64,000 bases of DNA, taken from assembly GCA_050944035.1 (NCBI GenBank), contig JBMNQH010000008.1:54681-118680 (forward strand). Reading direction: 5' to 3'. Numbering within the stretch: the first letter of the stretch is position 1; each line of letters begins with the position of its first letter. Source of the stretch: JBMNQH01 sp050944035. Its GTDB lineage: Bacteria > Bacillota > Clostridia > Oscillospirales > Oscillospiraceae. A model generated the notes under the pieces. It was given only the letters and a program-made list of their open reading frames with translations, had not been told where the DNA came from and made no database searches. Shown here piece by piece: positions 8,541-18,231 of the stretch. The position numbers were made by a program, and so were the translations under genes.

Positions 8541-8575
8541 GTGTGTGTTTCCATTGGAAACACACACTTTTTATT
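8541..8575. terminator. Bidirectional terminator after pckA
   Basis: A 12-bp perfect stem (8541-8552 with 8556-8567, loop ATT) flanked by A and T runs, shared with the convergent flippase gene. Confidence 0.9.
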
Positions 8576-10106
8576 TTTCTGTCTGTTTGTTATGCCGTTT
8601 CATCCCACAATTCGGAAGATGGAAACAGCCAGAGATCCAGAGCAACAGAAAATAAGCAAGCGCTGCAAAACCAATCACGCAGAGCACAATTGGTACAGAT
8701 GCACCGATGTCAATACCGAGCAGGCCAAAGGCGAGCAACGCGGCTTGTCCGCAGCCAATGGCGCAAAGCAGGGGTGCGATGATGTGGGTGAGCTGGATTC
8801 GAAGAGGAACATGACGTCTAAGACGTTGGAAGCTGAGGATAAAATTTAGAACTTCTGTAAAACAGACGATGGCGATATAACCATTGAGTGCATAAGTTGG
8901 AAGCAGAGTATAGACTAAAACAACACCGATTAGGGCTTCTACAATATTGATGACCATGTTGTGCAGCATCTCGCCAAGCCCCTTGAGGCAGCCGTCAATT
9001 ACGATGTCCATATACATGATTGGTACAATCAAAGAGAAGAGCTGAATATAATCTCCGGCTTCAGAGGATTGGTAGACGGCTTGCCCCAATGCATCAGAGA
9101 AGGTAAACAAGATCCCGGCAACGCCCAGAGAGAAGAGCAGACAACGACGAAGCAATGTTTCTATAATGCAAGCAACTTGTCCTGTTCGTCCGGAAACCTG
9201 TGCCTCGGTCAACGTGGGGACAAGCAATTCGGCCAATGCTGCCATTAAACAGGATGGGAATGCAATGATGGGAAATACCATACCGGTGACAACACCATAT
9301 CCAGAGATGGCACTTTCGGCGGTAAAGCCCGCAGCGCGTAAACCCTTCGGCACCAACAAACTCTGTAAAGTGGTCAGGGAGGTACGCATATATGCAGAGA
9401 CAGCGAGGGGTAAAGCGATTTGCAGCATCCGTTTTGTCAGGTTGCCGCCGTATGTAGTCCCGAGACCATGTGCTCGACGGTCGAGTATACAGAGCATACC
9501 AAGCAGGAAAAAAGAGAAAACTTCTGAAATGGTACCGCCAAGGATAATCGCTCTGCAGCTTTGTTCAAGATTCCCGCTGGTGCAGCGTTGTAGCAGTAAG
9601 ACGATTGCAGCAATGCGAACCAGAGATTCAAGAATGGAGGTCAAGGCAGATTTGTATACTCTGCCGACTGCTGCGAAGTACCCCAGATAGACGGAGGAGA
9701 GCGCAATAAATGGTAAGCCTAAGGCGAAGAGACGCAGCGGTGTTACAGTCCTGGCATCTCCGATCCAGAGAAAACCGATGGGCTCTGCAAAAGCATATAA
9801 TAATACTGCAGCAAGAATGCCAAAGCAGAGGGCATAGAGTTCACAGCGCCGAACAGCACCGGAAACACCACCTTTCTTGGAACCGATCTCTTCTGCAATC
9901 AGTCTTGTTGAGGCAAAGCGGATCCCGGAAACTGCGAGCGTTGTGGCAAGCATACCCGTAGAAAGTACCAGTTGGAACAGACCAATTCCGGAAGAGCCAA
10001 TTTTTCCAACCAGCCAGACCTGAAACGCGAGTGCGATGATACGCAGTACGATATCGGAGGCGGTTAGAAGAGCCGTATTGTATAGAAGTTTGTGTTGTTG
10101 TCTCAT
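8571..10106 (-). CDS. SpoVB/MurJ-type flippase-like membrane protein
   Basis: A 511-residue protein with about 14 hydrophobic segments, of the oligosaccharidyl-lipid/polysaccharide flippase (MATE/MOP) superfamily. The start MRQQHKLLYNTALLTASDIVLRI and the ASTRLIAEEIG region resemble stage V sporulation protein B-like proteins. The likely role is moving a lipid-linked sugar across the membrane; the substrate is unknown. GGAGGTG lies 6 bases before the ATG. A second member lies at 13763, so the region carries two paralogous exporters. Confidence 0.8.
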   Translation of the reverse strand: MRQQHKLLYNTALLTASDIVLRIIALAFQVWLVGKIGSSGIGLFQLVLSTGMLATTLAVSGIRFASTRLIAEEIGSKKGGVSGAVRRCELYALCFGILAAVLLYAFAEPIGFLWIGDARTVTPLRLFALGLPFIALSSVYLGYFAAVGRVYKSALTSILESLVRIAAIVLLLQRCTSGNLEQSCRAIILGGTISEVFSFFLLGMLCILDRRAHGLGTTYGGNLTKRMLQIALPLAVSAYMRTSLTTLQSLLVPKGLRAAGFTAESAISGYGVVTGMVFPIIAFPSCLMAALAELLVPTLTEAQVSGRTGQVACIIETLLRRCLLFSLGVAGILFTFSDALGQAVYQSSEAGDYIQLFSLIVPIMYMDIVIDGCLKGLGEMLHNMVINIVEALIGVVLVYTLLPTYALNGYIAIVCFTEVLNFILSFQRLRRHVPLRIQLTHIIAPLLCAIGCGQAALLAFGLLGIDIGASVPIVLCVIGFAALAYFLLLWISGCFHLPNCGMKRHNKQTEK

Positions 10107-10364
10107 GGGAACACCTCCGTTGGGGATGTTCCAGTTTATGCGGCAAACTTTGTAAAAAACACTATTGACAGGGTGCGTCTGTTATGAAAGCTTGGCTTTT
10201 TCATAGGTTTGGTGATAAACTTAAAATAAAATTAACATAAAATCGATAAAATATAGCAGGCTGAACAAAAAATCTTTTGTTCTTTCTCTTTCGGTCTGGC
10301 TCTATTCACCATTGTCAAATCGGCAAGAATAGGGTATGCTCAAACTAGCTGGAGAGAAAAGAAG

Positions 10365-11282
10365 GTGAACCGCAGTTTGCTTGGAAAGGGGACGAGTGCA
10401 TTGTGGGTTGTTTATGCCTTTGGTGCCGCCTTTTTTGGTGGGGTTACTGCGATTCTTGCAAAATGTGGAATTCAGAGGACAGATTCCACCGTGGCAACAG
10501 CCATTCGGACGGCAATTGTGCTGATATTCTCCTGGCTTATGGTACTGCTTGTGGGTACACAGAATACGATTGGGCGGATTGGCAGGACAACGTGGATATT
10601 TCTGATATTGTCCGGAATTGCGACAGGTGCTTCTTGGCTTTGCTATTTCCGGGCACTGCAATTGGGCGATGTGAACAAGGTGGTTTGCGTGGATAAATGC
10701 AGCACGGTGTTAACCATTCTCCTGGCGTTGATCTTTTTTAAAGAGGAAGTTTCTCTCTTAAAAGTGGCTGGAATACTGGGCATTGCAGTTGGAACGTATC
10801 TGATGATTCAGAAACAGAACACTGACATTGCAGCCACAAAAAATAGCGGGAAATGGTTGCTGTATGCGGTACTTTCTGCAATATTTGCCAGTTTGACTGC
10901 GATCCTTGGAAAGGTTGGCATCTCTGGCGTGGAGTCGAATCTGGGAACGGCGATTCGTACCATTGTGGTGTTTTTTATGGCATGGTTTATGGTATTCCTG
11001 ACAGGAAAGCGGAAGGCCATTCAAACTGTGCCGAAGCATGAATTTGTGTTTATTTGTTTGTCTGGAGTTGCAACGGGAGCTTCCTGGCTTTGTTATTACA
11101 GAGCTTTGCAGCTTGGACCAGCCAGCTTGGTTGTTCCCATTGATAAGCTCAGCATTTTGGTTACAATCGGATTTTCTTATGTGGCATTTCATGAGAGATT
11201 ATGTAAGAAGGCGGCGGTGGGACTGACGCTGATCATTGCCGGAACGTTACTGATGTTGGTTCCAGCTTATGTTAATATATAG
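10365..11282 (+). CDS. EamA-family transporter (two EamA repeats)
   Basis: A 305-residue protein with ten predicted membrane segments, built from two homologous halves. Each half repeats the pattern ATAIRT...FSWLM/FMAWFM...IATGASWLCYFRALQLG (the second copy has VATGASWLCYYRALQLG), a clear internal duplication typical of EamA drug/metabolite transporters. Substrate unknown. The start is GTG at 10365 with GGAGAG 8 bases upstream. The 258-bp gap before it is AT-rich, holds a TTGACA at 10165-10170 without a convincing -10 box, and shows no other gene. Confidence 0.88.
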   Translation: MNRSLLGKGTSALWVVYAFGAAFFGGVTAILAKCGIQRTDSTVATAIRTAIVLIFSWLMVLLVGTQNTIGRIGRTTWIFLILSGIATGASWLCYFRALQLGDVNKVVCVDKCSTVLTILLALIFFKEEVSLLKVAGILGIAVGTYLMIQKQNTDIAATKNSGKWLLYAVLSAIFASLTAILGKVGISGVESNLGTAIRTIVVFFMAWFMVFLTGKRKAIQTVPKHEFVFICLSGVATGASWLCYYRALQLGPASLVVPIDKLSILVTIGFSYVAFHERLCKKAAVGLTLIIAGTLLMLVPAYVNI

Positions 11283-11342
11283 CCTGAAAAAGAAATTGTT
11301 TTTTGTATGTTAAGCTTAAAAGAATGGTAAGGAGGAAGCCTG

Positions 11343-11912
11343 TTGAGAAGAAAAAGTCATTGGATGTTGGGACGTCAGTTGGCAGATCACTGGATGTCTG
11401 ATACACCGACCCTGTTGAGTTATGCATTTCTGATTGGATGCGTGGAACCGGATTTTAATTATTTCACGTATTTTAAAAAAGCCCAGGATACAGAGCATCT
11501 GAGAGGGCACAATTTCAAAAACGCTGCCTCATATATGCAGCAGGTTTGTGAATACTTGTCGGAGCGTAACCGCTGGAGTGTCAGATCCTACTATCGATTT
11601 GGAAAACTGATGCATTATATTTGCGATGCTTTTACACACGCACACAATGAAAATTTTTGTGGCAGTTTGAAGGATCACATCCAGTATGAGGTAGGGTTAC
11701 AGCAGCAGTTTCTGGAGCATTTATCCTGTAAAGGAGCACGGACAGGTGCCTACCGGCTGGACTCTATTATGGCGATTATTCAGGAAGCACACGAACAGTA
11801 TATGCAGGAACCCACCGGTATGCAGACGGATATTGACTATGTGCTTTCTGTTGCAGGTACGATTACAGCAATGGCAGTTCCATGTCGGATGCCAGTGCGC
11901 GGCTTGGCATAA
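11343..11912 (+). CDS. Zinc-dependent phospholipase C-like protein
   Basis: A 189-residue protein similar to the small cytoplasmic zinc-dependent phospholipase C family of Clostridia. Histidines fall where metal ligands are expected: HWMLG near the N-terminus, LRGHNFKN, and FGKLMHYICDAFTHAHN, the HxxxDxxxxxH-like core. No signal peptide is visible, unlike secreted alpha-toxins. TTG 11343 is the start, with AAGGAGG (11329-11335) 7 bases upstream. It is followed closely by a TVP38-type membrane gene, so a shared membrane-lipid role is possible but unproven. Confidence 0.75.
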   Translation: MRRKSHWMLGRQLADHWMSDTPTLLSYAFLIGCVEPDFNYFTYFKKAQDTEHLRGHNFKNAASYMQQVCEYLSERNRWSVRSYYRFGKLMHYICDAFTHAHNENFCGSLKDHIQYEVGLQQQFLEHLSCKGARTGAYRLDSIMAIIQEAHEQYMQEPTGMQTDIDYVLSVAGTITAMAVPCRMPVRGLA

Positions 11913-11959
11913 TCAGGACGGTCTCTATATTTTGATAGGGAAGAAAGGAGAAGTCCAGC

Positions 11960-12595
11960 TTGATCAAACAGCAACAGACGTATGGGGGAAGAATCGGCGC
12001 ATATGTGAGGAGCTGTGGTGTGGCGAAGAATCTTACAAAAATCATCTTTCAATGTATTTCCATTGCAGGCCTGCTTGCCTGCGTTGTCTGGTCGATCTAT
12101 GGATATCGGAGCGGGTTGTTTACATCCCCAGAGGCCTTACAGGACTACATTGCTGGTTTTGGCACGGCTGCAGCACTAATTTTCGTTCTATTTCAAATCC
12201 TACAGGTAATTGTTCCTATTTTCCCTGGAGGAATCAGCAATCTGGTCGGCGTTCTGTTGTTTGGTCCCTGGCTGGGATTCCTATATAATTATGTCGGAAT
12301 TTGTGTTGGATCAATTCTCGCATTTTGGATTTCCCGATGTTTTGGCAGACCAATTATGGACAAACTATTTTCTGAAAAGACCATCCAGAAGTATAAGGCA
12401 TGGACTGAAAAAAAGAGCCATTTTGCAAAGTTATTTACGTTTGCAATTATACTTCCCGGTACGCCGGACGATTTTCTTTGCTATCTTGCCGGTGTGACGA
12501 ATATGTCTTGGAAACACTTTGTTACCGTTATTTTGCTGGGAAAGCCGGTTTCTATTGCGGCGTACAGTTTGGGATTAAATACCATTATTGCCTGA
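11960..12595 (+). CDS. TVP38/TMEM64 (DedA-superfamily) membrane protein
   Basis: A 211-residue membrane protein of the VTT/SNARE-associated type. Typical signs are IFPGGISNLVGVLLFGPWLGFLYN, FWISRCFGRPIMDKLF and FAIILPGTPDDFLCYLAGVTNM, containing the two re-entrant G/P-rich loops. DedA relatives include undecaprenyl-phosphate and other lipid scramblases/transporters; that role is only inferred here. The start is TTG with AAAGGAG 9 bases upstream. The next gene, DUF368, belongs to a family with the same proposed lipid-carrier recycling role. Confidence 0.85.
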   Translation: MIKQQQTYGGRIGAYVRSCGVAKNLTKIIFQCISIAGLLACVVWSIYGYRSGLFTSPEALQDYIAGFGTAAALIFVLFQILQVIVPIFPGGISNLVGVLLFGPWLGFLYNYVGICVGSILAFWISRCFGRPIMDKLFSEKTIQKYKAWTEKKSHFAKLFTFAIILPGTPDDFLCYLAGVTNMSWKHFVTVILLGKPVSIAAYSLGLNTIIA

Positions 12596-12643
12596 TTAAA
12601 AATCATGATTCTTTGTTAGCAGCAAAGTGCAAAGTGAATCAAA

Positions 12644-12675
12644 CAAAAAAATGGTGCCATGCACTATTTTTTTGT
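12644..12675 (+). terminator. Terminator after the TVP38 gene
   Basis: A stem 12644-12657 with 12661-12674 (one mismatch), loop CAT, with T7 in the descending arm and a T-rich tail (GTTTTTC). Confidence 0.75.
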
Positions 12676-12823
12676 TTTTCTCGTCAAATACATACAAAAA
12701 GAACGCGAAAATTGTGATATGATAAAACGGCAAACGCGTTTTTATATGTGATCGACATCACTTTTTATTTTTGGAAAAGTCGGAAGAAACAATGCGTTTG
12801 TTTTTATCGTAGGAGGCACACAA

Positions 12824-13750
12824 ATGATTCTGACAATCTTTCACGGATTTTGTATGGCGCTGGCGGACAGTGTTCCCGGAATATCGGGCGGAACGGTTGC
12901 GTTTATCATGGGGTTCTATGAGCAATTTATTACGTCGATTCATAACTTGTTTGGAACAGATACCATTGCACGCAAAGCGGGAATTCGGTATCTGTTCAAG
13001 CTGGGAATCGGTTGGTGTGTTGGTCTAAGTGCTTCTGTTTTGGTGCTTTCCAGTGTTTTTGAGAAAAATATTCATTTCCTCAGTTCTCTGTTTTTGGGCT
13101 TGACCATTGCTTCCATCCCTTTTGTGATTCACAGCGAGAAAGCAGTGTTTCGGAACCATCTTTCTTATCTGATTTTCACTGTGGTCGGATTGGCCGTTGT
13201 GTATGGTTTGACTGCCTATCGTGTTACATCTCCCGGCGGTGCAGCGGTTCATTTTCTGACACTGACGCCGCTGCAGCTTATATATCTGGCAATCGCAGGC
13301 GTATTTGCAATCTCGGCTATGGTGCTTCCGGGGATTTCCGGGTCTACTTTCCTGTTGATTTTAGGGGTCTATATGCCCATTGTCAATGCAGTAAAGCAGT
13401 TGTTACATTTTCACTTGGACTATTTACCCGGCTTTCTTGCATTTGGCGCCGGTGTTTTGTTTGGGGTTTTTCTTTCCGCGCGTTGTATCCGTGCTTGTTT
13501 GCGGAAGTATCATGCACAGATGCTATATCTGATCCTTGGATTTATGCTGGGGTCAATCTATGCGGTGGTTATGGGGCCGTTGACGCTGGATGTACCACAG
13601 TCCCCACTGGGAGTTCAGAATTTTGATGTTCTGGGGTTTTTCGTTGGAATTTTGATTCTCTTTGCCTTGGAGCTGCTAAAACATGGGCTTCCCGTAAGAA
13701 AAAAGGGAAGGGGATCAGAAAATACAAAACAGAAAAATTGTTCAAAGTAG
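12824..13750 (+). CDS. DUF368 family protein, probable polyprenyl-phosphate transporter (PopT type)
   Basis: A 308-residue polytopic protein with the two family signature repeats, DSVPGISGGTVA (residues 15-26) and VLPGISGSTFLL (about 167-178), lying in inverted halves. DUF368 proteins have been shown in other bacteria to return undecaprenyl phosphate across the membrane; here that is inferred from family. ATG 12824 follows GGAGG. The nearest promoter signal is an extended -10 TGATATGAT (12715-12723). It ends one stop away from the second flippase gene. Confidence 0.88.
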   Translation: MILTIFHGFCMALADSVPGISGGTVAFIMGFYEQFITSIHNLFGTDTIARKAGIRYLFKLGIGWCVGLSASVLVLSSVFEKNIHFLSSLFLGLTIASIPFVIHSEKAVFRNHLSYLIFTVVGLAVVYGLTAYRVTSPGGAAVHFLTLTPLQLIYLAIAGVFAISAMVLPGISGSTFLLILGVYMPIVNAVKQLLHFHLDYLPGFLAFGAGVLFGVFLSARCIRACLRKYHAQMLYLILGFMLGSIYAVVMGPLTLDVPQSPLGVQNFDVLGFFVGILILFALELLKHGLPVRKKGRGSENTKQKNCSK

Positions 13751-13762
13751 GTGGGCAGAGAT

Positions 13763-15400
13763 ATGAAAGCAAAAAAACATACCTCTGTTTTTATGGCCAG
13801 TGTGTTGACAGTGCTCGGTTCGCAGCTTGTTGTCAAGCTTGCTGGTTTTGTTTATCGGCTGGTAATCACCAATATTGAAGGATTTGGTGATATCGGAAAC
13901 GGCTTTTATAGTGCAGGATTTCAACTGTACACGCTGTTGTTATCCATTTCTTCCATAGGGATTCCCGGTGCGATTTCCAAACTGGTTGCGGAATCGGTTG
14001 CAGTTGGTGATACTGCGCGAGCCAATCATATTTTTAAAACGGCACTGTGGTTGTTCTGCGGGATTGGCCTGTTGTGTTTTGCAGGTTTGTTTTTTGGCGC
14101 TGATTTTATTGCCCTGCACATCATCCGTATGGATGGTGTGCAGGCTACCTTACGGGCTTTGGCGCCATCTATTTTGTTTGTCTGTCTTTCCTCTGTCATC
14201 CGAGGGTTTTATCTTGGCTTCGGTACTGTGTCTGCAACCAGCGTGTCGCAGATGTTAGAACAGATTTTTAAGTCGATTTTGACGGTATTTTTTGTACTGG
14301 CATTGACAGCTTATTCTGCAGAAATTATGTCCGCTGGCGCCAACTTTGCCACATCGGTTGCGACGTTGCTCAGTCTCCTATATCTTTTGTGGTTCCACCT
14401 GCGGCATTGCGATACCGCTCAGACCAACAATGTTGTGCCCAAGTCTACCCGTCATTCGTTTTGGGCACTGTCCAAAACCATTTTGCAGCTTTCCATTCCC
14501 ATTTCGCTTACCTCGGTTATCATCTCTGTTGGACGTGTGATTGACACGGCAACCATTACCCGTGGTATTGCCATTGCTTTTGCCTCGCATATTCCAGGAC
14601 AGGCGGGGATTCCAACAGCTGCCCAATTGAATGAAGAGGCGGTTCGTTTATCTGGTATGCTTTCCAAAAGCGATACTTTGATCAATTTGCCGTTGGCGCT
14701 GAATATCGCGTTTGCAACGGTTTTGGTTCCGACCATTTCTTCTGCTGTAGCCTCTCATAAACCAGAAGAGGCGACAGATAAAATTACACTGTCGCTTCTG
14801 ATTTCAATTTTATTGGCTTTGCCGTGCGCAGCCGGTATGATCGTGTTGGCAAAGCCGATCTATTTGTTGATTTATCCCAACGCTTCTTCTGGATATAGAC
14901 TGTTGCAAGTCAGTGCAATTTCCATGATTTTTGTTGCATTGAATCAAACCATATGCGGCAGTTTGCAGGGACTTGGAAAGGTGGAGGTTCCGGTCAAAGC
15001 ACTTCTTTGTGGGGTTGGACTCAAGGTAATACTCAATATTTTCCTGATTCGGATGCCGCAGATTCACATCTATGGAGCACCGATCAGTTCCGTTGTCTGT
15101 TACGGTGTTGCCTGTGGCATCTGTTTTGTCAGCCTGTGCAGGACATTGTCCATTCCACTTTCTATTGGTAAATACATCGGAAAGCCACTGCTCTGTACCG
15201 GAATTATGACCGCGGTGACTTGCATCAGCTATTCGATGTGCATCAAGCTGCTTCATTCGAATCTCTATGCTGTATTGTTCACGTTGGGGCTGTCAATTCT
15301 TGTATATGCTGTCTTGGTTCTGAGAGCGCACATCTTTACAGAACAGGAGATTGCACAGCTTCCATTCGGGGACAAACTGCAACGTCATTTTCAAAAATAG
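13763..15400 (+). CDS. SpoVB/MurJ-type polysaccharide flippase-like protein
   Basis: A 545-residue protein with about 14 membrane segments of the MOP flippase superfamily. Features such as GFVYRLVITNIEGFGDIGNGFYSAG, SSIGIPGAISKLVAE and SLQGLGKVEVPV are those of SpoVB/polysaccharide biosynthesis proteins. It likely moves a lipid-linked glycan, substrate unknown. An in-frame GTG at 13751 exists, but ATG 13763 has AGGTGGG at 8-base spacing. It begins 12 bases after DUF368, so lipid-carrier recycling and flipping may be co-expressed. Confidence 0.85.
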   Translation: MKAKKHTSVFMASVLTVLGSQLVVKLAGFVYRLVITNIEGFGDIGNGFYSAGFQLYTLLLSISSIGIPGAISKLVAESVAVGDTARANHIFKTALWLFCGIGLLCFAGLFFGADFIALHIIRMDGVQATLRALAPSILFVCLSSVIRGFYLGFGTVSATSVSQMLEQIFKSILTVFFVLALTAYSAEIMSAGANFATSVATLLSLLYLLWFHLRHCDTAQTNNVVPKSTRHSFWALSKTILQLSIPISLTSVIISVGRVIDTATITRGIAIAFASHIPGQAGIPTAAQLNEEAVRLSGMLSKSDTLINLPLALNIAFATVLVPTISSAVASHKPEEATDKITLSLLISILLALPCAAGMIVLAKPIYLLIYPNASSGYRLLQVSAISMIFVALNQTICGSLQGLGKVEVPVKALLCGVGLKVILNIFLIRMPQIHIYGAPISSVVCYGVACGICFVSLCRTLSIPLSIGKYIGKPLLCTGIMTAVTCISYSMCIKLLHSNLYAVLFTLGLSILVYAVLVLRAHIFTEQEIAQLPFGDKLQRHFQK

Positions 15401-15407
15401 TCAAGTG

Positions 15408-15456
15408 AAAAAGCACAGGAGTGGGAATGTTTAGTTCCCGCTCCTGTACTTTTTCA
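15408..15456. terminator. Bidirectional terminator between flippase and recG
   Basis: A long stem 15408-15428 with 15436-15456 (a few mismatches), A5 on the left and T5 on the right, between convergent genes. Confidence 0.88.
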
Positions 15457-15472
15457 TGATAAAACTAAAAAT

Positions 15473-17536
15473 TCAATTGAATACACCAGATGGTAAGGTA
15501 AACAGATGCTCGACCTTCTGCCGAAGCAGTTGATGTTCCGGCAATGCCAGATTGGGGTCCGATTGCAGCAAACGTGCTGCTGCATGCTGTGCCTGTTTTA
15601 AGATGTTGACGTCTGTGCAGAGATCTGCAATATGCATCTCCGGTAAACCGTGCTGTTGTGTACCAAAAAAATCACCTGGCCCGCGTAGTCGGAGATCTTC
15701 CTCTGCGATTTGAAAGCCATCGTTGGTTTTTGTCATGATGCGCAGTCTGGCGCGCGTATCTTCGTTCCGTGTGCAGGAGAACAAAACGCAATAGCTTTTA
15801 TACGATCCTCGTCCCACTCGGCCGCGGAGCTGGTGCAGCTGGCTGAGACCGAAACGCTCTGCGTTTTCTACAATCATCAAAGCTGCATTGGGAACGTCAA
15901 CCCCGACTTCGATAACAGTTGTCGAAACCAGAATATCGAATTCTCCCTGCACAAAGGCAGTCATAACGGCATCTTTTAATGTGCCTTTCATTTTTCCATG
16001 GACACAGGCGATACGAAGGTCTGGAAAAATATTCTGCTGCAATTCTGTGGCGTATTCCACAGCGGACTTAAGCCCGGAGACGTCTGCTTCGCTCTCTTCC
16101 ACCATGGGACACACAATAAATACCTGACGGCCTTCCCCAACGAGCCGGCGGATAAAGGCATAAATCCGCTGCCGCATTTCTTCTCCGACTGCGAACGTGT
16201 CCACAGTTTGACGTCCGGGTGGAAGCTCGTCGATAATCGAGACATCGAGGTCACCATAAATGAGCAGAGCCAGCGTCCTGGGAATGGGGGTTGCGGACAT
16301 AACCAATGTATGTGGCGTATGCCCTTTCTCTGAAAGAGCGCTGCGTTGGGCAACCCCAAAGCGATGCTGTTCATCGGTAACTACGAGGCCGAGATCAGAG
16401 AACTGGACATCGTCACTGATGAGCGCATGGGTGCCGATTACTAGGTCGAGAAATCCGCAGGCAATCTGCTCCTTTGCGTTCCGTTTTTGTTTGGCCGTCA
16501 TGGAGCCGGTCAGCAGACCGACACGCAGCCCAAATGGTTCAAGGAATCCGGTTAAAGTGGCATAATGCTGCCGTGCCAGAATTTCTGTGGGCGCCATGAA
16601 AGCGCATTGCAGACCGCTTTGGCAGACATACCAGATCAGCGCCGCGGCAACCAGTGTTTTGCCGGAACCGACGTCTCCCTGCACCAGTCGGTTCATCGGA
16701 CGTTCGCTGTGCAGATCGGCAATGGCCTGTTCTATGGCTCTGCACTGGGCACTGGTGGGAGAGAAGGGAAGTGCAGCGTAAAAAACAGAGAGATCCGCCG
16801 GCTGAATCGGAATGCCGCTGTATTCCACGCGTCGGCCACGCAGCTGACGAAGCGCACAGGAAAGAATATAAAGCTCTTCAAAGATCAGCCGCCGCCGGGC
16901 AGCAGACAGGGCGGCGATATCTCTTGGGAAATGAATATTTTCCAGGGCAAAAGGGGTACAGCACAGTTGATATTCCAGACGATCGGCTTCCGGAAGAACG
17001 TCAGGGAGCTCATCGATGACAGCTTCCATTGCTTGACGAATGGTATTACTGAGCACCTTTTGAGAAATTCCCGCGGTGAGGGGGTAGATCGGTACAATGC
17101 AGCGGGTTTTGGATGCAGGGTCTCCTTCTTTTTCAAAAAGGGGATTGGTCATGGATGGTCTGCCCGGCGTTCCACCGATTTTACCGTAAAAATAGTAACG
17201 ATTTCCCTGCAACAATTGGCGTTTGACGTAACCTTGATTGAAGAATGCAATGTCTACACTGCCGGTATCGTCACAGACCCGTAGTTTTACCAGATCCCGA
17301 CCGCCAGAAATACGGGAACTTCTGGGGTCTGCCGTTACCATTGCAAAAATACAGGCACTGGTATCCGGCTTCAGCGTAGAAATCGGCTGCACAACGCTTC
17401 GGTCATCGTAACTGTGCGGATAGAAAGAGAGCAAATCTCCAACTGTTTCAATGCCCAGTTTTGCCAATGCTGCAGCGCGGGTTTCTCCGACACCTTTGAG
17501 GTAGCGCACCTTTGTTTTCAAGTGAACGTTTGACAT
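15473..17536 (-). CDS. recG: ATP-dependent DNA helicase RecG
   Basis: A 687-residue helicase that remodels stalled forks and branched DNA. Order of parts: the wedge/OB domain (VRYLKGVGETRAAALAKLGI near the N-terminus), then SF2 motifs with MNRLVQGDVGSGKTLVAA (Walker A), VTDEQHRFGVAQR (Walker B, DEQH form), SATPIPRT, and VEVGVDVPNA with the RGRVGRG motif VI. Length is normal. An upstream GTG (17551) lies within the AGGAGG site, so ATG 17536 is preferred. It is convergent with the flippase gene. Confidence 0.96.
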   Translation of the reverse strand: MSNVHLKTKVRYLKGVGETRAAALAKLGIETVGDLLSFYPHSYDDRSVVQPISTLKPDTSACIFAMVTADPRSSRISGGRDLVKLRVCDDTGSVDIAFFNQGYVKRQLLQGNRYYFYGKIGGTPGRPSMTNPLFEKEGDPASKTRCIVPIYPLTAGISQKVLSNTIRQAMEAVIDELPDVLPEADRLEYQLCCTPFALENIHFPRDIAALSAARRRLIFEELYILSCALRQLRGRRVEYSGIPIQPADLSVFYAALPFSPTSAQCRAIEQAIADLHSERPMNRLVQGDVGSGKTLVAAALIWYVCQSGLQCAFMAPTEILARQHYATLTGFLEPFGLRVGLLTGSMTAKQKRNAKEQIACGFLDLVIGTHALISDDVQFSDLGLVVTDEQHRFGVAQRSALSEKGHTPHTLVMSATPIPRTLALLIYGDLDVSIIDELPPGRQTVDTFAVGEEMRQRIYAFIRRLVGEGRQVFIVCPMVEESEADVSGLKSAVEYATELQQNIFPDLRIACVHGKMKGTLKDAVMTAFVQGEFDILVSTTVIEVGVDVPNAALMIVENAERFGLSQLHQLRGRVGRGSYKSYCVLFSCTRNEDTRARLRIMTKTNDGFQIAEEDLRLRGPGDFFGTQQHGLPEMHIADLCTDVNILKQAQHAAARLLQSDPNLALPEHQLLRQKVEHLFTLPSGVFN

Positions 17537-17591
17537 ATTACGGATTCTCACCTCCTGCCTAATGCGAATGTATAGGAAAAATTTCCGGTAG

Positions 17592-18212
17592 TCAATTGGC
17601 AGATTCTTTTTGATCCGATTCCTGTTCAGCTTTCAGAACCTCGGACGGATCACTGCCTTGTAGGGCAATAATTTTTCCGGTCATGATTTTTGAAAAACCG
17701 GAGGAAAGCGCAACTTGCATGACCAGCGTCCCAACGGCGTTTTCATCCGCGACACCAGGCGTTAAGATGTTTTGGGCAGCATTTCGAATTTGTTCTGTAA
17801 ACAGCAGAGATACCTGGTGAAATGTGGCCACATAATCCGAATAGACAGTCTGGATTTCCGGGTCGAGAAGGTCGACTGGGAGAATTTTCTGGATGGATTG
17901 CATACTGATTCCCTGTTTCAGTGTTAAGATCATAACAAGATAGGCAATATGCCGACGATAGTATTTCTTTTTCACCGGCGCTGGCATCACGCGGAGCCGG
18001 ACATAGTTGTTGATAGTGGATGCAGTCAAAGGTTTGTCTTTCACATCAGAAGGCGTGAGAATGAAACCGAGTTCCTGCTTTAACAGCAGAACAACTTGAT
18101 CCATGTAAAGCCCAATATCCGGAATGCTGTCCCAAGTGGGCAGTTGATATTGATTTAAATGGGTTTCCCATCGCAGCAGTTTATGTGCAATCAGTTCGTT
18201 TTCATAAAACAT
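17592..18212 (-). CDS. DUF1836 family predicted DNA-binding protein
   Basis: A 206-residue protein. The central segment LTASTINNYVRLRVMPAPVKKKYYRRHIAYLVMI is the conserved DUF1836 core, which looks like a MerR-like helix-turn-helix. The C-terminal half is alpha-helical. A 29-codon upstream extension exists, but ATG 18212 is preferred: GAGGTG lies 7 bases upstream and a promoter (18260-18232) would start transcription near 18225. It is divergent from degV, with a long perfect palindrome between, so autoregulation and control of degV are plausible. Function otherwise unknown. Confidence 0.75.
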   Translation of the reverse strand: MFYENELIAHKLLRWETHLNQYQLPTWDSIPDIGLYMDQVVLLLKQELGFILTPSDVKDKPLTASTINNYVRLRVMPAPVKKKYYRRHIAYLVMILTLKQGISMQSIQKILPVDLLDPEIQTVYSDYVATFHQVSLLFTEQIRNAAQNILTPGVADENAVGTLVMQVALSSGFSKIMTGKIIALQGSDPSEVLKAEQESDQKESAN

Positions 18213-18231
18213 CTGGTTCACCTCGTTTGGT

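Noticed and set aside
6786..8567. 593-codon minus-strand open frame opposite pckA
   Set aside because: pckA has complete motifs and strong codon bias, which by itself produces long antisense frames. The antisense protein is Cys/Gly-rich without family features.
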